DNA from: Putridiphycobacter sp965230485
Lineage (GTDB): Bacteria; Bacteroidota; Bacteroidia; Flavobacteriales_D; Crocinitomicaceae
Direction: 5' to 3'
Assembly (NCBI GenBank): GCA_965230485.1
Contig: CBDDLA010000001.1
Span: forward strand, 496,001-560,000
DNA length: 64,000 bases
This document shows positions 36,485-45,836 of this stretch, piece by piece (within the stretch, counting starts at the first letter, position 1; each line of letters opens with the position of its first letter). Below the pieces are notes generated by a model. That model did not search any database and had not been told where the DNA came from. It worked only from the letters and a program-made list of their open reading frames with translations. A program made the position numbers and the translations under genes.

Positions 36485-39400
36485 CTACCGAATCAAATTC
36501 ACTGTTCCTCTTTCAGTAATACCTTCATCAGTAGAAATTAAATAATAATCAATTTGCCAGAGGTATGTACCCATTATTAAAGATTCACCATTATAAGTAC
36601 CATCCCACCCTACTTGCGGGTCTTTTGATATAAATAAAATCTCTCCCCAACGGTTAAAAATAGTCAGTTGATAGGTGTAAATGTCAAAACCAGAAGTCAT
36701 AATGGGTGTAAACGTTTCATTAAAACCATTATCGTCTGGAGTAAAACTGTTGGGTACGTAGAATAATAATTCATCTAATACTTTTATGGTTCGTACCGTT
36801 TCATCTTCACATAAACCATCATCACTAATAGCACTTAAGCGAATGGCATAAGTAGTTGCTATTCTTGGCAGAATAAGAATCGGGTTTTCGTCTGTACTTG
36901 AGCCTAATTCATCTCCAAAGTCCCAAATAAAACTGGTCCCTCCTACTGAGTTATTGATCAGATCGAGTTCTGTATCTTTGACTGAAACAGATTGCGGTGA
37001 ATAGCTAAAAGCAGCTGTTGGGGTTTGAGTAACTGTAATAAAATCAGGTTTACTATCTGAACTCGTGCAATTATATTGGCTGTAAACCGTTAATGTTACT
37101 TCATAAACACCTGATTCAAAATCGTGATCAATAAAATTGCATGCCTCAATGATAGTACCATCTCCTAAATCCCAAACACAGTTTGTGATATTGGGGTCTG
37201 GTTGATTAGAAAGGTTAACGCGCAAAGGACTACAACCGGTTATTTCATCTTCATTGATCACAGCCATTGGTGTTGGACGAACCGTTAAGTTTTGATTGAG
37301 AGTAGACACACAACCTTGATCGGATGTGAGGGTCAAAGTAGCCATATAGTCTCCTGCAATGGCATAAGAAAATGCTGGTGGATTATTGAGTGTTGAATTG
37401 ATATTATTTTCGAACGCCCAATCATAAGACATAGTACCTGAACTAATACTAGAACTATTGCTGATTTGAATGGGTTCATTCTCACAATAGTCTTCTAAAG
37501 TAAAAGCAGCTTGCGGTGAAGGTGAAATGGTATACAAAGAATCGAGTGTATCTCTACATCCTTGATCTGTTTCTACAATAAGCTCTATTAAATAGGCATT
37601 TGGCGCATTGTAGTAATGGCTGGTATCTTGTATGGTTGAACTACTACCATCTCCAAAATGCCATTGCCAGGTATCAATGGTTCCTGTTGGCACAGTGCTT
37701 TGGTCTGTAAAATCTACGGTATCTGCTTGGCAATAACCTGAGATTAAAAAGTCGGCAGTTGGTTTAGGATGAATAGTTACTGGCTGGGTAATGGAATCTT
37801 TACAACCTTCATCACTTTCTACAACTAATTGAACGTTATAATTACCTTGTACGGTATATTGATGTTGGGGGTCAATATTAATGCTTTGGTTGAAATCTCC
37901 AAAGTCCCAACTATGGCTTACAATACTACCAAGGGGAATACTACTGGTATTGGTAAAACTAATCAGTTCACCCTCACAGTAATCGCTGTTGAAGGTAAAA
38001 TCAGCTTCAGGGCTTGTTTTTATTTCAATGGTAAAGATGATGGTATCATTACAACCTTTATCTGTTTGGATGACATGCTCAACCTCATAAAAACCAATGT
38101 TTAAATATTGATGACCTGGATTTTCCAAAGTAGACGTATTCATGTCACCAAAATCCCAACTGTAACTAGAAATGAGACTTGGGGCTGTGACGGTTGACAA
38201 ATTATTAAAATAAATAGAATCTGTACCACAGACTATAACAGTATCACCTTGAGAGGGTTGATAAACATTACCATTGGCCGTAAATTCTACCTGAGCTGCA
38301 GGTAAAGGAAAAACACTTATCGGAATTTCAATACTGTCTTTGCACCTTTCTGAAGTTTCTGCATAAAATTTAACCGTATAATTTCCTAGAGCTTGGTATT
38401 CTTTAAAAACACTAAATGAATTTGAATTTGGTGAGCCATCTTGAAAATCATAGTACCAATTGGCATAAGGGGCTGGAGTAGCGCTAGAATCTCCGAGTAG
38501 TATAGCACTTTCACCTACACATAAACTATCTACCAATACGTTAACGTTCGCAGTTGGGTAGGCAGGAACATCAATTGTATAATTAATGGACCTACAAATA
38601 CCAGACTGATTAAAAGTAACTGTATAAAGTCCCGGAGGATAATTAAATGCATTAAACGTCAAGCTTGTTTCTCCTAAAAGAGCTACCCCGTCTTGATACC
38701 ATTGAAAATTAGTCCCTCCTATAGAATTAGTAGTCAATACCAAATCACCTGTGCAATAGAAACCTTGTTCAGAAATGTAATTAAACTGATTCGTAGAAAT
38801 AAGATTCAATTCATCCAAATAATAATAATTTGCTATTGATGTAATTGAGGCATTACAAGCGCCACCAATACTAATTGCACTAATATTAACATTAGGTGTA
38901 AACGTCATAATAACCTGATGCCAAGCCCCATCATTAGTATAATTTACAATCTGAGAGCTTAATGTCTGCCAGCTTCCAGAACCAACTGGGCAAGTTTGGG
39001 TGTTCCATGGTAAGTCTGTACAGTTTGGTGTGCCAAAAATAGCTAACTCCGAGCTCAAATCTCCTCCGGCAAAGGCTGTGTAAAATGAAATAGTATATGA
39101 TGTACCTGCTTGCAAAACACCATTTAAACACGCTCCAACATATTCCTTCGACGTATTGAAAATATAAAACCCTACATAACCTTTTCCATTGTTAGGAATA
39201 GGAAATTGTGGTGGGCTGGTAAAAGGAGAATTAATAGAGGTAAAACCACATGTATTATAATAATCACTAGTACCAAGAGCAGCCTGAATCCAAGTCTCCG
39301 CACAGTTCAATTGAGTATGATTCGAAGGACAACATAATGTATCTTCGAAAGAGGGGTTTGGAATTAAAGAAACTGGAGGTAAGTATGGCACACAATTACA

Positions 39401-39523
39401 TTCTAAAGAGTCTTTCAAATCTATCAAACCATCCCCATCATCATCTATTGCATTATTACAAATTTCCTGAGCAAAAGAGAAATTTACACATAAAAAACTA
39501 AGGAAAAAAATAGCCAACCTCAT
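36485..39523 (-). CDS. Array copy 2: PKD-repeat protein, T9SS type B sorted
   Basis: 1,012 residues and the only copy with an ATG start and its own signal peptide (RLAIFFLSFLCVNFSFAQ). Head: SLIPNPSFEDTLCCPSNHTQ, ETWIQAALGTSDYYNTCGFT, KEYVGACLNGVLQAGTSYT. PKD2-4 match copy 5 (NGNVYQPSQGDT; SHSWDFGDF; QYTVQGNYN; QADTVDF). PKD7 matches copy 4 (SPQSVSVKDTELDLINNSVG; RIATTYAIRLSA). The tail matches copy 1. The PKD1 segment (RCKDSIEIPIS with ETSERC) is private. Residues 19-45 hold the acidic EICNNAIDDDGDGLIDLKDS segment, a calcium-binding-like motif. Confidence 0.92.
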   Translation of the reverse strand: MRLAIFFLSFLCVNFSFAQEICNNAIDDDGDGLIDLKDSLECNCVPYLPPVSLIPNPSFEDTLCCPSNHTQLNCAETWIQAALGTSDYYNTCGFTSINSPFTSPPQFPIPNNGKGYVGFYIFNTSKEYVGACLNGVLQAGTSYTISFYTAFAGGDLSSELAIFGTPNCTDLPWNTQTCPVGSGSWQTLSSQIVNYTNDGAWHQVIMTFTPNVNISAISIGGACNASITSIANYYYLDELNLISTNQFNYISEQGFYCTGDLVLTTNSIGGTNFQWYQDGVALLGETSLTFNAFNYPPGLYTVTFNQSGICRSINYTIDVPAYPTANVNVLVDSLCVGESAILLGDSSATPAPYANWYYDFQDGSPNSNSFSVFKEYQALGNYTVKFYAETSERCKDSIEIPISVFPLPAAQVEFTANGNVYQPSQGDTVIVCGTDSIYFNNLSTVTAPSLISSYSWDFGDMNTSTLENPGHQYLNIGFYEVEHVIQTDKGCNDTIIFTIEIKTSPEADFTFNSDYCEGELISFTNTSSIPLGSIVSHSWDFGDFNQSINIDPQHQYTVQGNYNVQLVVESDEGCKDSITQPVTIHPKPTADFLISGYCQADTVDFTDQSTVPTGTIDTWQWHFGDGSSSTIQDTSHYYNAPNAYLIELIVETDQGCRDTLDSLYTISPSPQAAFTLEDYCENEPIQISNSSSISSGTMSYDWAFENNINSTLNNPPAFSYAIAGDYMATLTLTSDQGCVSTLNQNLTVRPTPMAVINEDEITGCSPLRVNLSNQPDPNITNCVWDLGDGTIIEACNFIDHDFESGVYEVTLTVYSQYNCTSSDSKPDFITVTQTPTAAFSYSPQSVSVKDTELDLINNSVGGTSFIWDFGDELGSSTDENPILILPRIATTYAIRLSAISDDGLCEDETVRTIKVLDELLFYVPNSFTPDDNGFNETFTPIMTSGFDIYTYQLTIFNRWGEILFISKDPQVGWDGTYNGESLIMGTYLWQIDYYLISTDEGITERGTVNLIR

Positions 39524-39646
39524 TCTACTATAATATACAATAAATATATTAAAATTTTACATTCCAGGGCGTCTTATACGATATGCTAGATCAAAATAAA
39601 TTTAGCTTCCTAATATGATAACGTACTATAATTGGAAAAGCAGCTT

Positions 39647-42600
39647 TTATCTTATTAAATTAATGGTTCCCCTTTCAGTTGACCCTTCATCAGTAGCAAT
39701 TGCATAATAATCTATCTGCCATAGGTAGGTACCTACCGAAACAGGTGTCCCATTATAGGTTCCATCCCACCCTATTTTTGGATCTTTTGAAATAAATAGA
39801 ATCTCACCCCAACGGTTAAAAACAGTCAATTGATAAGAGTAAATATCAAAACCTGAAGTCATTACAGGAGTGAAGGTTTCATTAAAACCATTATTGTCAG
39901 GTGTAAAACTATTTGGGACATAAAAAATTAACTCATCAAATACCTTAATCACTCTATTAGTAACATCTTCACATAAGCCATCAGCACTAATGGCTGTTAA
40001 ATTAATTGTATAACCAGTAGCTATTTTTGGTAAAATCAATTCAGGATTTTCTTCATTACTTGTTCCTAAATCACTGCCAAAATCCCAAATAAAGTCACTT
40101 GCCCCAATGGATTCATTGTTAAAGTAAATAATATTGTTTTTTACGGAAATCACATTTGGTGAATAATTAAAAGCAGCAACTGGAGTTTCTACCACTTTAA
40201 TAAAATCATTTTTACTGATAGAGCTCTCACAATCAAATGAGCTGTAGACCGTTAACTTAACATCATAAGAACCTTTATTAAAAGTACTTCTTATTAACCC
40301 ACAACCTTCAATAGTCACTCCATTTCCAAAATCCCAAACACAACTTGTAATATTCTGATCTTGAAAATTTGTAAGCTTAACTTCAAAAGGGTCACAACCT
40401 GTAATCGGGTTTTCATTAATGTAAGCAATTGGTAATGGATGAATTGTGATGAGTTTAGTTTGGGATGAAGTACAACCTTGATCGGATGTCAGCTCGAGTA
40501 AAGCCGAATATTGACCACTGTCAGGGTACGAAAATGCAGGTGGATTACTTAATGTTGAATTGATACTGTTTTGAAAAGTCCAACTGTATGACATAGTTCC
40601 TGAAGCAATAGTAGAGTTGTTAATAATAATAATATTTTCATCCTCACATTGATCATTAAATTGAAAGTCAGGAATTGGTGAAGGAAAAACCGTATATAAT
40701 GAATCAAGAGTATCTCTGCATCCTTGATCTGTTTCAACAACAAGCTGAATTAAGTATGAATCTGATAATGAATAAAAATGGCTAGTATCCTTTACATTTG
40801 AGCTAGCTCCATCTCCAAAGTTCCACTGCCAAGTATCAACGGTCCCGGTTGACACCATGCTCTGATCTGCAAAGTCTATGGTATCTGCTTGGCAATAACC
40901 TGAGATTAAAAAGTTAGCAATAGGTTTAGGGTGAATGGTAACAGACTGAGTGATGGAATCTTTACAAGCCTGATCACTTTCTACAATCAATTGAATGTCA
41001 TAAGTACCTGGTGTATTATATTGATGCTGAGGATTAAGACCACCGCTTTGGTTTTGATCATCAAAATCCCATTCATAGCTGTTAATGGAACCAATATTTA
41101 TAGTACTTGTATTTGTAAAACTTATAATTTCTCCCTCGCAATTGTTATTTTGAAAAATAAAATCTGCTTGAGGATTAGGGAGCACATCAATGGTAAATGA
41201 TAAACTATCTACACATCCCTTATCAGTTTCAATTTTCAGTTTAACAGTATAAAGTCCAGTATTTGTAAATTTGTGTGAAGGATTTTCGAGATTTGAAATA
41301 TTGAAGTCACCAAAGTCCCATTCATAATTTGAAATGGTGTTTGGAGTCGTCACATTAGAAAGACTACTGAAATAAATAGAATCGCTATTGCAAGCAAAAA
41401 TATTCTCTCCTTCTGCAGGTTGATATGCTGTACCATTAACCATTACTTCGGCTTGAGCATCAGGTAATGCAAATACAGTAACAGGTACTAAAATACTATC
41501 CTTACAACCCAAATTTGATTCTACAAAGAACTCAATATTGTAATTACCCGGTGACAAAAATTGTTCTGTGATATTGAATGTATTAATATATGCTGATCCA
41601 TTTTGAAGGTCCCAACGCCAATTATAAAACGAAGTAATAGTTGAGGAAGAGTCTCCTTGTAAAACTGCATTTTCACCAACGCATAAACTGTCTATAACCG
41701 AATTAACGCTAGCATTAGGATAAACTGGAGGATCAATTGTATAATCCAAAGATTTGCAAACTGTTGATTGATCGAAAATAATTGTATAGTCCCCAGGTAA
41801 GTAGTTAGACACATTTAAAGTATCATTATTTTCACCTATCAGGGCTACCCCATTTCGATACCACTGAAAATTGGAGGACCCTGAGGCATTTAGAATCAGT
41901 ACTAAATTGCTATCACAATATCTTCCTAAGTCACTGATATTATTGGACAGATTTGAGGCATTTAGCTGCAACTCATCAAAATAATAATAGTTCAAGATAC
42001 CTAAGTTGCCATTACATACTCCTCCGAGACTAATGGCTGTTATGTCAACGGCAGGAATAAAAGTGACTGAAACCTGTTGCCATGCGCCGTCATTGGTATA
42101 TGTTACTGCTTGAGAACTAAGAAGCTGCCAATTACCAAACCCGATTGGGCAGAATAATGAGTTCCAGGGTAAATCCGAACAATCTGTTGTTCCATAAATG
42201 GCTAAATCTGCATTTAGAGATCCGCCTCCACCTGCATAAGCAGTATAAAACGAAATAGTATATGAAGTACCTGCAAACAATGTATCATTTAAGCAGGCAC
42301 CTATATACTCTTCAACACCACTTGACATAAATAGTCCTATATAACCATTACCATTTCCTGGAATAGGGAATTGCGGAGGGGATAAAAGAAGGGATGGGAT
42401 ATGGGTATAATTACATAAATTAAAGTAATCGCTTGTACCTGTTGCTGCTTGAATCCAAGTATCAGCGCATGTTAGTTGTCCTTGACTGCTAGGGCAGCAT
42501 TGACTTGCCTCAAAAGAGGGATTAGGAATTAATGAAGGTGGCTGTTGAAGCAGAACACATGTACAATCTAAAGAATCATTCAAATCTATTAATCCATCTC

Positions 42601-42688
42601 CGTCATCATCAATGGCATTATTGCATATCTCTTGGGAAAAAGAAATATTTAGAGATAAACTAAAAAATATAAAAAATATGAATCGCAC
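39647..42688 (-). CDS. Array copy 3: diverged PKD-repeat protein, T9SS type B sorted
   Basis: 1,013 residues, GTG start. Same domain order as its neighbours but clearly diverged over the whole stalk (NGTAYQPAEGENIFACNSDS; QAEVMVNG; CEDENIIIINNSTIASG; YINENPITGCDPFEVKLTNF; NGTPVSVGTYLWQIDYYAIA), so it has escaped the homogenisation seen in copies 1, 2, 4 and 5. Exception: residues 1-45 and the 5' flank, identical or nearly so to copy 1. Head: SLIPNPSFEASQCCPSSQGQ, EEYIGACLNDTLFAGTSYTI. It may show the ancestral stalk or simply recombine less. Confidence 0.92.
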   Translation of the reverse strand: MRFIFFIFFSLSLNISFSQEICNNAIDDDGDGLIDLNDSLDCTCVLLQQPPSLIPNPSFEASQCCPSSQGQLTCADTWIQAATGTSDYFNLCNYTHIPSLLLSPPQFPIPGNGNGYIGLFMSSGVEEYIGACLNDTLFAGTSYTISFYTAYAGGGGSLNADLAIYGTTDCSDLPWNSLFCPIGFGNWQLLSSQAVTYTNDGAWQQVSVTFIPAVDITAISLGGVCNGNLGILNYYYFDELQLNASNLSNNISDLGRYCDSNLVLILNASGSSNFQWYRNGVALIGENNDTLNVSNYLPGDYTIIFDQSTVCKSLDYTIDPPVYPNASVNSVIDSLCVGENAVLQGDSSSTITSFYNWRWDLQNGSAYINTFNITEQFLSPGNYNIEFFVESNLGCKDSILVPVTVFALPDAQAEVMVNGTAYQPAEGENIFACNSDSIYFSSLSNVTTPNTISNYEWDFGDFNISNLENPSHKFTNTGLYTVKLKIETDKGCVDSLSFTIDVLPNPQADFIFQNNNCEGEIISFTNTSTINIGSINSYEWDFDDQNQSGGLNPQHQYNTPGTYDIQLIVESDQACKDSITQSVTIHPKPIANFLISGYCQADTIDFADQSMVSTGTVDTWQWNFGDGASSNVKDTSHFYSLSDSYLIQLVVETDQGCRDTLDSLYTVFPSPIPDFQFNDQCEDENIIIINNSTIASGTMSYSWTFQNSINSTLSNPPAFSYPDSGQYSALLELTSDQGCTSSQTKLITIHPLPIAYINENPITGCDPFEVKLTNFQDQNITSCVWDFGNGVTIEGCGLIRSTFNKGSYDVKLTVYSSFDCESSISKNDFIKVVETPVAAFNYSPNVISVKNNIIYFNNESIGASDFIWDFGSDLGTSNEENPELILPKIATGYTINLTAISADGLCEDVTNRVIKVFDELIFYVPNSFTPDNNGFNETFTPVMTSGFDIYSYQLTVFNRWGEILFISKDPKIGWDGTYNGTPVSVGTYLWQIDYYAIATDEGSTERGTINLIR

Positions 42689-42744
42689 AACTCTGTTCTA
42701 TTCAGTAAAGATACTACTTTTAGAGTTAGCTATTAATTTCCTTA
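42689..42744. repeat. 56-base spacer between array copies 3 and 4
   Basis: Near-identical duplicate of 36429-36484, 6,260 bases away. The neighbouring 5' ends of copies 1 and 3 are part of the same duplicated stretch. Confidence 0.8.
42706..42713 (-). promoter_or_regulatory. Conserved upstream box of array copy 3
   Basis: TATCTTTA, 18 bases before the GTG at 42688, in a spacer that differs from the copy 1/copy 2 spacer at a single base. Confidence 0.4.
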
Positions 42745-45700
42745 CTACCGAATCACATTAACCGTCCCTCTTTCGGTTACACCCTCATCAGTTGAGACTA
42801 AATAATAATCGATTTGCCATAAGTAGGTGCCTGTCATTAAAGATTCACCATTGTATGTGCCATCCCACCCTACTTGTGGGTCTTTTGATATAAATAAAAT
42901 CTCTCCCCAACGGTTAAAAATAGTCAGTTGATAGGTGTAAATGTCAAAACCAGAAGTCATAATGGGTGTAAACGTTTCATTAAAACCATTATCGTCTGGA
43001 GTAAAACTGTTGGGTACGTAGAATAATAATTCATCTAATACCTTTATGGTTCGTACCGTTTCATCTTCACATAAACCATCATCACTAATAGCACTTAAGC
43101 GAATGGCATAAGTAGTTGCTATTCTTGGTAGAATAAGAATCGGGTTTTCGTCTGTACTTGAGCCTAATTCATCTCCAAAGTCCCAAATAAAACTGGTCCC
43201 TCCTACTGAGTTATTGATCAGATCGAGTTCTGTATCTTTGACTGAAACAGATTGCGGTGAATAGCTAAAAGCAGCTGTTGGGGTTTGAGTAACTGTAATA
43301 AAATCAGGTTTACTATCTGAACTCGTGCAATTATATTGGCTGTAAACCGTTAATGTTACTTCATAAACACCTGATTCAAAATCATGATCAATAAAATTAC
43401 ATGCCTCAATGATGGTGCCATCTCCTAAATCCCAAACACAGTTTGTGATATTGGGGTCTGGTTGATTAGAAAGGTTAACGCGCAAAGGACTACAACCGGT
43501 TATTTCATCTTCATTGATCACAGCCATTGGTGTTGGACGAACCGTTAAGTTTTGATTGAGAGTAGACACACAACCTTGATCGGATGTGAGGGTCAAAGTA
43601 GCCATATAGTCTCCTGCACTGGCGTAAGAAAATGCTGGTGGATTATTGAGTGTTGAATTGATGTTATTTTCGAACACCCAATCATAAGACATAGTACCTG
43701 AACTAATACTAGAACTATTGCTGATTTGAATGGATTCATTCTCACAATAGTCTTCTAAAGTAAAAGCAGCTTGCGGTGAAGGTGAAATGGTATACAAAGA
43801 ATCGAGTGTATCTCTACATCCTTGATCTGTTTCTATAATAAGCTCTATTAAATAGGCATTTGGCGCATTGTAGTAATGGCTGGTATCTTGTATAGTTGAA
43901 CTACTGCCATCTCCAAAATGCCATTGCCAGGTATCAATGGTTCCTGTTGGCACAGTGCTTTGGTCTGTAAAATCTATGGTATCTGCTTGGCAATAACCTG
44001 AGATTAAAAAGTCGGCAATTGGTTTAGGATGAATAGTTACTGGCTGGGTAATGGAATCTTTACAACCTTCATCACTTTCTACAACTAATTGAACGTTATA
44101 ATTACCTTGTGTGATATATTGATGTTGAGGGTCAATATTAATGCTTTGGTTGAAATCTCCAAAGTCCCAACTATGGTTTACAATACTACCAAGGGGAATG
44201 CTACTGGTATTGGTAAAACTAATCAGTTCACCCTCACAGTAATCGCTGTTGAAGGTAAAATCAGCTTCAGGGCTTGTTTTTATTTCAATGGTAAAGATGA
44301 TGGTATCATTACAACCTTTGTCTGTTTGGATGACATGCTCAACCTCATAAAAACCAATGTTTAAATATTGATGACCTGGATTTTCCAAAGTGGACGTATT
44401 CATGTCACCAAAATCCCAAATGTAAGTAGAAATGAGGCTTGGGGCTGTGACGGTTGACAAATTATTAAAGTAGATAGAATCTGTACCACAGACTATAACA
44501 GTATCACCTTGAGAGGGTTGATGAATAATGCCATTAGCGGTAAATTCTACCTGAGCAGCAGGTAAAGGAAAAACACTTATCGGAATTTCAATACTGTCTT
44601 TGCAACCTTTAGATTCAGTAACAAATTTAATGGCATAGTTACCTGGAAGTTGATACTCTTTAAAAATACCAAATGCTGTACTGTTTGGAGAACCATCTTG
44701 AAAATCGAAGTACCAGCTATCATATGGAACCGGAGTCGAGGAAGAATCGCCTAATAAAATAGCAGCTCCTCCTACACACATACTATCTGCTACAATTGTA
44801 ACATTTGAAATGGGATAAACTGGGGGAGACAAAATATAGTCACCTTTATTACAAATTCCAGCATTATCGAAAGTAATACTATACTTTCCAGGAGGGTATG
44901 TAGTCATGCTTAAAGAATCACCAATTTCACCAATTAGAGCAACACCATTTTGATACCATTGATAGTTTGAAGCGCCAGCTGCATTAATGTTAAGCACCAT
45001 ATCTCCATTACAATATAAACCTTCGCTCGAAATTGAATTAAACAGTGAAGTAGCATTCACCGTCAACTCATCAGCATAATAATAACTAAAGCCTGTAACA
45101 CTTCCACAAGTTCCACCAAGAGAAATAGCATTAATATTAACACTTGGTGTAAATGTCATGGTAATTTGCTGCCAGGCCCCATCACTAGTATAATTTACTA
45201 TCTGAGAACTTAATGACTGCCAATTCCCTAAATTACTTGGGCAGTCAAATGAAGTCCACGGTAAATCTGCACAATCGGATGTTCCAAAAATACTTAAATC
45301 TGCACTTAAATTCCCTATAGCATAAGCAGTATAAAACGAAATAGTATAGGAAGTGCCAGCTAGTAAAGGTGAGTTTAAACAAGCTCCTACGTACTCTTTG
45401 TAATTATTAGAATTAATAAAAAAACCGACATAAGCATTTCCATTGCCAGGTAATGGTTGCTGCGGAACAACATGATTACCTCCTAATGATGAATAATCGC
45501 ATAAATTGAAATAATCAGAAGTGGCGTTTGATGCTTGTATCCAGCTTACCGCGCAATGAAGTTGGCTAGAAATAAACGGACAACAAACTGTGTCTTCAAA
45601 CGAAGGGTTGGGTATTAATGATGGAGGAAGTGGAGGATTGAAAAAAGTACAATTACAATCCAAACTATCATTTAAATCGATTAACCCATCTCCATCATCA

Positions 45701-45780
45701 TCAATAGCATTGTCGCATATCTCCTGTGAAAAAGAAAAATTTATACTTAAACCAAGAAAGATAAAAAATATGAATCGCAC
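42745..45780 (-). CDS. Array copy 4: PKD-repeat protein, T9SS type B sorted
   Basis: 1,011 residues, GTG start, signal peptide RFIFFIFLGLSINFSFSQ. Head: PPSLIPNPSFEDTVCCPFIS, ASNATSDYFNLCDYSSLGGN, YKEYVGACLNSPLLAGTSYT. PKD2-4 side with copy 1 but with private changes (STYIWDFGDM; KPIADF; CENESIQ; YDWVFENN; SYASAGDY). PKD7 equals copy 2. The extreme C-terminus (ESLMTGTYLWQIDYYLVSTD, then GVTERGTVNVIR) is nearest copy 5. Its 3' flank with copy 3 repeats the copy 1/copy 2 junction exactly 6,260 bases away. Confidence 0.92.
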   Translation of the reverse strand: MRFIFFIFLGLSINFSFSQEICDNAIDDDGDGLIDLNDSLDCNCTFFNPPLPPSLIPNPSFEDTVCCPFISSQLHCAVSWIQASNATSDYFNLCDYSSLGGNHVVPQQPLPGNGNAYVGFFINSNNYKEYVGACLNSPLLAGTSYTISFYTAYAIGNLSADLSIFGTSDCADLPWTSFDCPSNLGNWQSLSSQIVNYTSDGAWQQITMTFTPSVNINAISLGGTCGSVTGFSYYYADELTVNATSLFNSISSEGLYCNGDMVLNINAAGASNYQWYQNGVALIGEIGDSLSMTTYPPGKYSITFDNAGICNKGDYILSPPVYPISNVTIVADSMCVGGAAILLGDSSSTPVPYDSWYFDFQDGSPNSTAFGIFKEYQLPGNYAIKFVTESKGCKDSIEIPISVFPLPAAQVEFTANGIIHQPSQGDTVIVCGTDSIYFNNLSTVTAPSLISTYIWDFGDMNTSTLENPGHQYLNIGFYEVEHVIQTDKGCNDTIIFTIEIKTSPEADFTFNSDYCEGELISFTNTSSIPLGSIVNHSWDFGDFNQSINIDPQHQYITQGNYNVQLVVESDEGCKDSITQPVTIHPKPIADFLISGYCQADTIDFTDQSTVPTGTIDTWQWHFGDGSSSTIQDTSHYYNAPNAYLIELIIETDQGCRDTLDSLYTISPSPQAAFTLEDYCENESIQISNSSSISSGTMSYDWVFENNINSTLNNPPAFSYASAGDYMATLTLTSDQGCVSTLNQNLTVRPTPMAVINEDEITGCSPLRVNLSNQPDPNITNCVWDLGDGTIIEACNFIDHDFESGVYEVTLTVYSQYNCTSSDSKPDFITVTQTPTAAFSYSPQSVSVKDTELDLINNSVGGTSFIWDFGDELGSSTDENPILILPRIATTYAIRLSAISDDGLCEDETVRTIKVLDELLFYVPNSFTPDDNGFNETFTPIMTSGFDIYTYQLTIFNRWGEILFISKDPQVGWDGTYNGESLMTGTYLWQIDYYLVSTDEGVTERGTVNVIR

Positions 45781-45798
45781 AGTTCTATTCTATTTAAG

Positions 45799-45806
45799 TA
45801 AAGATA
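45799..45806 (-). promoter_or_regulatory. Conserved upstream box of array copy 4
   Basis: TATCTTTA inside TAGTATCTTTACT, 19 bases before the GTG at 45780; surrounding spacer is related to but more diverged than the other two 56-base spacers. Confidence 0.4.
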
Positions 45807-45836
45807 CTAATTTTTAGGTTGGTCATTAACTTTTAA

